A DNA stretch of 5,156 nucleotides. It comes from Candidatus Colimorpha enterica. Its GTDB lineage: Bacteria; Bacillota; Clostridia; Oscillospirales; CAG-272. The notes beneath the pieces are model-generated. The model searched no databases. It was not told the origin of the DNA and saw only the letters and a program-made list of their open reading frames with translations. Below, one piece after another: positions 1 through 5,156 of the stretch. Position 1 is the first letter of the stretch, and each line of letters begins with the position of its first letter. The stretch covers positions 1 to 5,156 of the forward strand of contig JAGHTD010000058.1 of the NCBI GenBank assembly GCA_018065475.1, given 5' to 3'. Position numbers and translations under genes: made by a program.

Positions 1-1608
1 GAATATACCACCGTGCTGTTCCACGGCCTTCTCGGCTGGGGAAACGAAGACGATCTTTCAAAGATCCTGCCTTTCTGGGGGCTTACCTCCGGGAATATGG
101 GCGAATATATGGAGGGACTCGGAGACGATATTTACGTAGCGTCTGTCGGTCCGCTCTCCTCGGGCTGGGACCGCTGCTGTGAGCTTTTTGCACAGCTTAC
201 GGGCAACAGAGTTGACTACGGTCAGGCACACGCCGACAAGTGCAGTGCCGAATACGCGTCGCTCGGTTATTCCCTCAGCCACAGCCGTTACGGCCGCGAC
301 TACACCGGCAATCCTCAGATCTCCGGTTGGGGCCCGATCTACCACGAAAACAGAAATATCATAGGTTGGAACGACAATAAGATAAACCTCGTTGCTCACA
401 GCTTCGGCGGCGCCGTTTCCACGATGTTCCTTCAGCTTCTCGCCTACGGTGACGAAGCGGAGCGTCAGTGGGGAATGGAGCAGGCAAGGATATACGGCGG
501 CGACTGGCACGACTATATCTCTCCTCTCTTCTGGGGCGATTACCACGGCGAATATCTGATCAACTCGATCACGACGCTCGCCGGCGTCCTCAACGGCACG
601 ACCTTCATCACGTCGAACGATAAGGCGACCGAGCTTCTCGCCGCTCTCCTCGTCGGAGTGGCAGACACCCTCGGACAGACCGAGATCGGCGCGATCTACG
701 ACTTCCAGCTCGAGCAGTTCGGCCTCAGCAAGATCCCCGGCAAGGATGCAGGATCAATCACAAACTTCCTCGATCAGAAGGGCTTCCTCGCGGGAAGCGA
801 CCACGCGTTCTACGATCTTACGATCGAGGGAACGAACAAGCTGAAACAGGGTTGGGAGACCTTCGACAACGTATATTATTTCAGTCTCCCCGGCAACAAG
901 ACGCACAAGAGTCTGTTAAGCTCCAACTATATGCCCGACGCGGGAATGTTTGAGCTGTTCAAGCCCTTCTCGATCGTGATGGGAAGATACGAAACAAACG
1001 ACGAGGTCATCCTCAACATCGACGGCAGCGTTTACGGTACGGTCGATAAGACGTGGCTCCCCAACGACGGTATGGTCAATACGGTCTCCGAAAAATATCC
1101 CTTCGGCGCAAAGCATAAGAATTACGATCCCGCAAACGTCGAGCCGGGAGTATGGCAGGTATGCGAAGACAGACCTCTCGACCACTTCCAGTTCGTCGGC
1201 GGAATACTCAATTCGACCGCTTCGATGACGGAACCGCTGTTTGCGGACGTTTCGGATATGATCGCAAGGACGAGACCCGTTTGCGTTGACGGTCTGTTCG
1301 ACGAAAAGGTCGAGACCGGAAAGCTGCGTATAAAGACCCCCGAGCTCTCATATACCGGCAGGACGCTGCTCGCCGGCAAGCCGATCCTCAACTGGAACGG
1401 AATCAAGGGCGCGTCGAAATATATCGTTTACCGTGCTTCGTCGGAGAACGGTGTATATGAGGAAATAGGAAGAACGATCCTCTCCTCCTACACCGACCTT
1501 TCGGCAAAGAGCGGCAGAACCTATTACTACAAGGTGGCGGCGATCCCTTCCGACTGCCTCTACGACCTTTCCGAAATGAGCAATGCCGTTTCGGCAAAGG
1601 CAAGATAA
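1..1608 (+). CDS. Secreted triacylglycerol lipase (family I.5/I.6-like) with C-terminal FN3-like domain, 5' partial
   Basis: Predicted alpha/beta-hydrolase that cleaves acyl esters of glycerol outside the cell. The frame is open from base 1, so the 535 visible residues lack the N-terminus and any signal peptide; the in-frame GTG at 13 lies inside the core strand and is not the start. Seen, numbering from base 1: the oxyanion motif LFHGLLGWG (residues 6-14), the nucleophile elbow AHSFGG with Ser134 (Ala replacing the first Gly, as in Bacillus-type lipases), the acid Asp356 in NDGMVNTVS, and His395 in LDHFQF. Order and context match Geobacillus L1 lipase as I recall it, including GPLSS-WDR, VDYG-AHA, SPLF, YDF-L-Q-GL and YYFS. 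Asp57, His77 and His94 fall where that family binds zinc. Residues from about 446 to 535 form an FN3-like module. Family assignment is strong; substrate (long-chain fat or shorter esters) is not shown. A six-helix membrane protein gene follows 74 bases downstream. Confidence 0.93.
   Translation, partial: EYTTVLFHGLLGWGNEDDLSKILPFWGLTSGNMGEYMEGLGDDIYVASVGPLSSGWDRCCELFAQLTGNRVDYGQAHADKCSAEYASLGYSLSHSRYGRDYTGNPQISGWGPIYHENRNIIGWNDNKINLVAHSFGGAVSTMFLQLLAYGDEAERQWGMEQARIYGGDWHDYISPLFWGDYHGEYLINSITTLAGVLNGTTFITSNDKATELLAALLVGVADTLGQTEIGAIYDFQLEQFGLSKIPGKDAGSITNFLDQKGFLAGSDHAFYDLTIEGTNKLKQGWETFDNVYYFSLPGNKTHKSLLSSNYMPDAGMFELFKPFSIVMGRYETNDEVILNIDGSVYGTVDKTWLPNDGMVNTVSEKYPFGAKHKNYDPANVEPGVWQVCEDRPLDHFQFVGGILNSTASMTEPLFADVSDMIARTRPVCVDGLFDEKVETGKLRIKTPELSYTGRTLLAGKPILNWNGIKGASKYIVYRASSENGVYEEIGRTILSSYTDLSAKSGRTYYYKVAAIPSDCLYDLSEMSNAVSAKAR
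1336..1605 (+). other. Fibronectin type III-like domain at the C-terminus of the lipase
   Basis: Residues about 446-535 of the visible lipase read as a single beta-sandwich module. Diagnostic pieces are the strand PILNWNGIKGASKYIVYRA (Trp465, Tyr474, Tyr477), the turn ENGVYEEIG, SSYTDL (496-500) and GRTYYYKVAAI (505-515), ending in SNAVSAKA. This is the FN3 pattern often found on exported clostridial proteins. In such proteins these modules usually act as spacers or mediate attachment to surfaces or polymers; which applies here cannot be told. The model Geobacillus lipases end soon after the catalytic histidine region, so this is an added domain. No sortase motif or membrane anchor follows it, so the protein is probably released or held non-covalently. 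Confidence 0.8.
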
Positions 1609-1672
1609 CGCACGCTTAGTGACCGTGCGGAATTATTACCGATCCCATGAACGAAGAGCGTTCAGAAACTTT

Positions 1673-1676
1673 GGAG
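1673..1676 (+). promoter_or_regulatory. Ribosome binding site deciding the start at 1683
   Basis: GGAG lies six bases before the ATG at 1683, which is normal Shine-Dalgarno spacing. The alternative in-frame ATG at 1647 would add twelve residues, but the bases before it (TTACCGATCCC) carry no purine-rich site. I therefore chose 1683. Confidence 0.7.
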
Positions 1677-1682
1677 AAAACT

Positions 1683-2258
1683 ATGGAAAAGAAAAAGTAT
1701 TTACCCGTTAGGATTATTCACGCAATTTTACTGCTGGCGTCGCTCGGACTGTGCGTCTACGCACTGATAAAGAGCCCTGCCGACACGTCAAAGTACGGAG
1801 CAAGCTGGCTTTCGATCGTCGTCACGCTGCTGGATCTCCTTATGCTGACCTTCGGTCTGGCGTATCTGCTGATGAATTACAGCAAGAGCGCCGCGATCAT
1901 TTACAAGGTGTTCTTCGCTTTGCTCTTCACCGGAGCGTTCGTTCAGACGATCTTCCTTGCAACGCTTCCCGAAAGCGAGCCGGCTTATATCATCGTCCTC
2001 AACATCATTCCCGTCGCTGTCGTTTCCGCTCTTGCGGTCGCTAAGGACTTAGGAAGGACCAATACGGTGATTCTCGTGACGACCTTCATCCTTTGCAGAC
2101 TGATACTGATGATCGTCGTTTTCGCGAACCTTTCCGACTACGGATCGGGTGCCGTCGGCGCAATAAGCAACTGCGTTTCAAACCTGCTTATCGCAATCAC
2201 AACCGGCCTTATGGTCTTCGGTAAGTACCTCGACAAGGCACAGCGCGGAACCAACTGA
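1683..2258 (+). CDS. Hypothetical six-helix integral membrane protein
   Basis: I do not recognise a family. The 191-residue product starts MEKKKYLPVR and has six hydrophobic stretches at about residues 9-29, 41-64, 72-94, 102-120, 127-148 and 157-180. Charges follow the positive-inside rule: the basic N-terminus, the loops NYSKS and KDLGRT, and the C-terminal tail KYLDKAQRG would be cytoplasmic, while the loops SPADTS, LPESEP and NLSDYGSG would be outside. The chain thus reads as three helical hairpins with both ends inside. No signal peptide, enzyme motif, metal-binding cluster or transporter signature is visible. The start at 1683 is preferred over 1647 because of its ribosome binding site. 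It lies 74 bases after the lipase gene and could share its transcript, and it ends 14 bases before the terminator hairpin. The coding call is solid; the function is unknown. Confidence 0.85.
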   Translation: MEKKKYLPVRIIHAILLLASLGLCVYALIKSPADTSKYGASWLSIVVTLLDLLMLTFGLAYLLMNYSKSAAIIYKVFFALLFTGAFVQTIFLATLPESEPAYIIVLNIIPVAVVSALAVAKDLGRTNTVILVTTFILCRLILMIVVFANLSDYGSGAVGAISNCVSNLLIAITTGLMVFGKYLDKAQRGTN

Positions 2259-2272
2259 TATTAAGTAAACAG

Positions 2273-2305
2273 AAAATCGCCGCTTCGATGAAGCGGCGAT
2301 TTTTT
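2273..2305. terminator. Bidirectional Rho-independent terminator between convergent genes
   Basis: Arms 2273-2286 (AAAATCGCCGCTTC) and 2290-2303 are perfect reverse complements around the three-base loop GAT. The GC-rich core is flanked by six Ts (2300-2305) on the plus strand and by four Ts on the minus strand (complement of 2273-2276). It starts 14 bases after the stop of the six-helix gene and ends 9 bases before the stop codon of the converging transporter gene. It should terminate well for plus-strand transcripts and somewhat less well for the minus strand, where the T-run is shorter. Confidence 0.93.
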
Positions 2306-2314
2306 CATATCGGA

Positions 2315-5155
2315 TCATTCCGATCTCAGTGCTATGACGGGGTCCTTGTTCGACGCCGCACGGGCGGGGATTATGCCCGCTATGACGGTGAGGATGAAAG
2401 AGAGGAGCACGAGGAGCACTGCGCCTCCGACGGGAAGCGCCGCGCTGAGGTAAGCAAGACCGGTGAAATGGTGAAGGATGAGGTTGATCGGGACGATAAG
2501 GATAAGCGTTACGGCGATACCGATGACACCGGCAAACAGACCGATGATGAAGGTCTCGGCGTTGAACACAAGTCCGATATCCTTCTTTGAAGCGCCGACG
2601 GCGCGGAGGATACCGATCTCCTTCGTCCTTTCAAGGACGGAGATGTTGGTGATGACACCGATCATGATCGACGAGACGACGAGGGAAATGCCGACGAAGG
2701 CGATGAGAACGTAGGAGATCGCGTTGATGACCGTGGAGACGGAGGACATGAGGAGCTTGACGTAGTCGGTCATCTTGATCTTGTCTTCCTCTTTGACGGA
2801 CTTGTTGTACTCGTCAACGAGGTCGCTGATCTTGTTCTTGTTCTCGAATGTGGAAGCGTAGATGGTGATTACTTTCGGCGAGTCCTTATCGACGTAGCCA
2901 AGGTCTGCGAGGCAGGAAGCGTAATCCGAATCGGAGAAGGACGAGGGAATGTGATCCTTATATACGGCGTCGATCTGTCCTTCGGTGAGCTTGTCGGGGT
3001 CGAGCATCATAGCGAGCGACTCGGCGGGGATCATGGACATTTTTGCCCTGACCTCCTGCGAGTAAGCCGCCGAGATCATCTCGGCAACGCTGTCGTAGAT
3101 GAGGGTGTGGAGCTCTTCCTCCGACATACTGTCGAGGTAGCTCTTGACCTTTTCTGTGTCTGTGGTGCCCATGTTTTCGGCGTACTGGGTGAGGATCTGA
3201 GCCGTAAGTTCGTCTCTCGTCATCGAGGCGGTCATTCCCTCGAAGGCGGACTTGATGTAGTCGGCGGTGGGGGTGGACATGATCTCGACGTAGAGCTCTG
3301 CCTTTTCCTCTGCGGAGAGGGAGGCGATCCATTCCTTTACGGCGGCGAGCTTTTCGTCAGCCGTGGGCTCGTCCTCTTCCGTTCTGAAGGGGAGGCCGAG
3401 GATCGCGTCGGTGTCCTTGTCGGCGAGCTGTGCCTTGACGAGCTCGTTCTCCTCTGTGCGGGAGATGATGTATTCGGTGAGCTTCGAAGTGTAGCCGATC
3501 GCACCGGTCATCATATTGAAGAGGGCGTTCTCGTTGGGACGGATGATACCGACGATCTTTATCTCGGTGTAGCTTGCGGGGTCGTTGTAAAGGATCTTCA
3601 TTCCGGCTTCGGTCGATGAGAGATTGAGCCATTTGCCGTCGCTCTGCTTGCGGTAGCAGTCGCAGGGAAGGATGAGACGGAAGGAAAGGGAGGTTATCTC
3701 GTCGGCGGACCAGCTGTCCTCGGAGATGTCGATCTCCTTCTGCTCCATAGCCGCCTTGATTATCTCGCTGAACTCCTCGGAGGATTTGAGACCGAGGGAG
3801 TAGAGGACGAAATCGCTGAGCTCGTTGCGCTCGTTGACGACGATGACGGCTTCATCGTAGCTTTCCGGCCATTTTCCCGCCATAATATCGTACTGCTCGG
3901 TGAGGATAGGGCTGATGAGCTCGCCGTTGCTGCCGGAGAGCATTTCCTCCCATACCGACATGGCGGTCGAGTAGGACGAGAGCATCGAGGACGAGGTGCC
4001 TCCGAGCGTTACGCCCATCGCCGCGTACATATCGGTGAGTACCGAGCCGCTGTCGGACTTTGCTATCTTGCCGTCGGCGTCGGTGTAGTACATGTTGAGA
4101 CTGAGGTTGTAGGAATATTTGACGGCGGAGGCGTATTTTTTGAATTCGGCACTTTTTTCGATGTGCTTCTTGAAGTCGGTGACGTTGTTCTTCGAGGTTG
4201 TGATCGAGGTCATCGCCTTCATTATCTTCGCGATGCCCGATGTGGCGTAAACTCTGTCTTCGTCGCGTTCGGCGATCGTCGGATCGTCGTCCTTGCCGTC
4301 GTCATCCGACGATGTGCCTGCCATACCCTCGAGCATGGCGGTCATATCGACGCTCTCTGCGTCGATCGTCAGCGGGTACTTCGTCAGCGTGTCCTCCTGG
4401 ATCTTGTTGATGAAGTTGTTGACGCCGTTTGAGACCGAAAGGATGAGGGCGATACCGATGATGCCTATCGAGCCGGCAAAGCAGGTCATGATCGTCCTGC
4501 CCTTCTTCGTGAGAAGGTTGTTGACAGATAGTCCGAGGGCGGTGAAGAAGGACATGGAGCGGTTCTTCGCCTTTTCGAGGAGGGAAGTGCTCTCGTTTTC
4601 ACCTTTTTCGATCGGTCTGCTGTCATCGACGATCAGACCGTCCTTCAGACGGATTATCCGGTCGGAGTAGCGTTCGGCAAGCTCCGGGTTGTGGGTGACC
4701 ATGATGACGAGACGGTCGTTTGCGATCTCACGGAGGATATCCATTACCTGGACGGAGGTCTCGGAGTCAAGCGCACCCGTCGGCTCGTCGGCAAGCAGGA
4801 TCTCGGGGTCGTTTACGATCGCTCTTGCGATGGCAACTCTCTGCATCTGTCCGCCCGAAAGCTGATTCGGCTTCTTGTTCATCTGGTCTCCGAGCCCGAC
4901 TCTTTCAAGTGCCTCTGTCGCACGTCTCTTTCTTTCGGATTTCTTTACGCCCGAAAGGGTGAGCGCAAGCTCGACGTTTGAGAGCACCGTCTGATGAGGT
5001 ATGAGGTTGTAGCTCTGGAAGACGAAACCTATCGAATGGTTGCGGTAGGTGTCCCAGTCGCGGTCGGAATAATTCTTTGTCGAACGCCCTCTTATTTCGA
5101 GGTCTCCGCTCGTATATTGGTCAAGACCGCCGATAATGTTGAGAAGCGTCGTTTT
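2315..5155 (-). CDS. MacB/FtsX-type ABC transporter, fused ATPase and permease, 5' partial
   Basis: One chain carries an ATPase and a type VII (mechanotransmission) permease; 946 residues are visible. The first residues, KTTLLNIIGGLD, are the end of Walker A, so roughly 40 N-terminal residues are missing; the GTG at 4987 is internal, since the Q-loop GFVFQSYNL (43-51) lies before it. Next come the signature LSGGQ (99-103), Walker B ILLADEP with Glu124, D-loop GALD (127-130) and switch His155. One membrane helix spans about 220-243, a large extracytoplasmic domain about 244-814, and three helices about 815-835, 869-894 and 907-929. The segment ERTKEIGILRAVGASKKDI (842-860) is typical of the FtsX domain, and the chain ends in IPARAASNKDPVIALRSE. 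Family members move or act on substrates on the outer membrane face (peptides, lipoproteins, antibiotics) or drive cell-wall enzymes. The substrate is unknown, and no BceRS-like regulator or accessory gene is visible here. All visible ATPase motifs are intact, so it is probably active. Confidence 0.94.
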   Translation of the reverse strand, partial: KTTLLNIIGGLDQYTSGDLEIRGRSTKNYSDRDWDTYRNHSIGFVFQSYNLIPHQTVLSNVELALTLSGVKKSERKRRATEALERVGLGDQMNKKPNQLSGGQMQRVAIARAIVNDPEILLADEPTGALDSETSVQVMDILREIANDRLVIMVTHNPELAERYSDRIIRLKDGLIVDDSRPIEKGENESTSLLEKAKNRSMSFFTALGLSVNNLLTKKGRTIMTCFAGSIGIIGIALILSVSNGVNNFINKIQEDTLTKYPLTIDAESVDMTAMLEGMAGTSSDDDGKDDDPTIAERDEDRVYATSGIAKIMKAMTSITTSKNNVTDFKKHIEKSAEFKKYASAVKYSYNLSLNMYYTDADGKIAKSDSGSVLTDMYAAMGVTLGGTSSSMLSSYSTAMSVWEEMLSGSNGELISPILTEQYDIMAGKWPESYDEAVIVVNERNELSDFVLYSLGLKSSEEFSEIIKAAMEQKEIDISEDSWSADEITSLSFRLILPCDCYRKQSDGKWLNLSSTEAGMKILYNDPASYTEIKIVGIIRPNENALFNMMTGAIGYTSKLTEYIISRTEENELVKAQLADKDTDAILGLPFRTEEDEPTADEKLAAVKEWIASLSAEEKAELYVEIMSTPTADYIKSAFEGMTASMTRDELTAQILTQYAENMGTTDTEKVKSYLDSMSEEELHTLIYDSVAEMISAAYSQEVRAKMSMIPAESLAMMLDPDKLTEGQIDAVYKDHIPSSFSDSDYASCLADLGYVDKDSPKVITIYASTFENKNKISDLVDEYNKSVKEEDKIKMTDYVKLLMSSVSTVINAISYVLIAFVGISLVVSSIMIGVITNISVLERTKEIGILRAVGASKKDIGLVFNAETFIIGLFAGVIGIAVTLILIVPINLILHHFTGLAYLSAALPVGGAVLLVLLSFILTVIAGIIPARAASNKDPVIALRSE
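2945..3322 (-). repeat. Four degenerate repeats of about 32 residues in the transporter's extracytoplasmic domain
   Basis: Counting from the Walker A lysine, repeat units begin at residues 612 (SLSAEEKAELY), 644 (SMTRDELTAQIL), 676 (SMSEEELHTLIY) and 707 (SMIPAESLAMML); codons start at 3322, 3226, 3130 and 3037. Spacing is 32, 32 and 31 residues. Each unit opens with S-[LM] followed by acidic residues and a hydrophobic helix; shared positions after that are loose. The repeats are seen at protein level only, since the DNA is well diverged. They look like successive short helices, probably a helical stalk or bundle inserted into the MacB-like domain. The spacing is read directly; the structure is inferred. 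Confidence 0.55.
4253..4318 (-). other. Acidic low-complexity loop just outside the first membrane helix of the transporter
   Basis: Residues about 280-301 read GTSSDDDGKDDDPTIAERDEDR, rich in Asp with Ser, Gly and Thr. It lies shortly after the first membrane helix, between the segment PLTIDAESVDM and the folded extracytoplasmic domain. It is probably a flexible exposed loop; Asp-rich loops can bind divalent cations, but no defined EF-hand or similar motif is visible. Confidence 0.5.
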
Positions 5156-5156
5156 T

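Noticed and set aside
13..15. GTG as the lipase start codon
   Set aside because: The frame is open to base 1, and the codon encodes Val in the core strand just before the conserved His-Gly oxyanion motif, so the true start lies outside the window.
58..546. 162-codon minus-strand open frame opposite the lipase gene
   Set aside because: It overlaps the conserved catalytic region of the lipase, shows no domain or start signal, and is best explained as a codon-bias shadow.
1609..1629. Inverted repeat CGCACG (1609-1614) and CGTGCG (1624-1629) directly after the lipase stop codon, as a terminator
   Set aside because: The stem is only six base pairs with a nine-base loop and is followed by GAATTATT rather than a T-run. 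At most it is a weak pause or mRNA-stabilising hairpin.
1647..1649. ATG as the start of the six-helix membrane protein
   Set aside because: No ribosome binding site precedes it, whereas the ATG at 1683 has GGAG at six bases' distance.
2309..2324. Small palindrome ATCGGA-TCAT-TCCGAT spanning the transporter stop codon
   Set aside because: The six-base-pair stem overlaps coding sequence, lacks a T-run of its own and sits beside a much stronger terminator; chance is sufficient.
2951..3619. 222-codon plus-strand open frame opposite the transporter gene
   Set aside because: It is antisense to well-supported coding sequence, its product is a Val/Gly/Asp/His-rich shadow without recognisable domains, and such open frames are expected opposite GC-rich genes.
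4985..4987. GTG as the start of the ABC transporter
   Set aside because: The same frame continues to the window edge and encodes the end of Walker A and the Q-loop, which the ATPase needs.

Overview
The window looks like chromosomal DNA from an anaerobic, probably gut-associated member of the Bacillota (Clostridia; an Oscillospirales/Ruminococcaceae-like genome is my best guess). The reasons are a moderately high G+C content with AGA/AGG/ATA codons still in use, a Clostridia-style fibronectin type III-like domain on a secreted enzyme, and a single-chain ABC ATPase-permease of the kind common in that class. This is inference; there is no rRNA or marker gene here. It holds three protein genes and two are cut by the window edges.

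Layout. Positions 1-1608 (+) encode most of a secreted lipase related to the Geobacillus/staphylococcal lipases (family I.5/I.6), with a C-terminal FN3-like domain; its N-terminus lies to the left of the window. After a 74-base gap, 1683-2258 (+) encodes a 191-residue protein with six predicted membrane helices that I do not recognise. A perfect 14-bp hairpin with T-runs (2273-2305) follows and separates this pair from a convergent gene. Positions 2315-5155 (-) encode most of a MacB/FtsX-type (type VII) ABC transporter with ATPase and permease in one chain. It has one membrane helix after the ATPase, a very large extracytoplasmic domain of about 570 residues, and three C-terminal membrane helices. 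Its N-terminus, including the start of Walker A, lies to the right of the window.

How the genes relate. The lipase and the six-helix protein could be co-transcribed (same strand, short gap, only a weak hairpin between them), but nothing shows that they work together. The transporter is a separate, oppositely oriented unit. I see no mobile element, CRISPR array, RNA gene or phage signal, and no new multi-gene system. The most noteworthy details are a four-unit repeat of about 32 residues inside the transporter's extracytoplasmic domain, and the lipase's altered metal-site regions: zinc-site residues mostly kept but with an insertion, calcium-site residues apparently lost.
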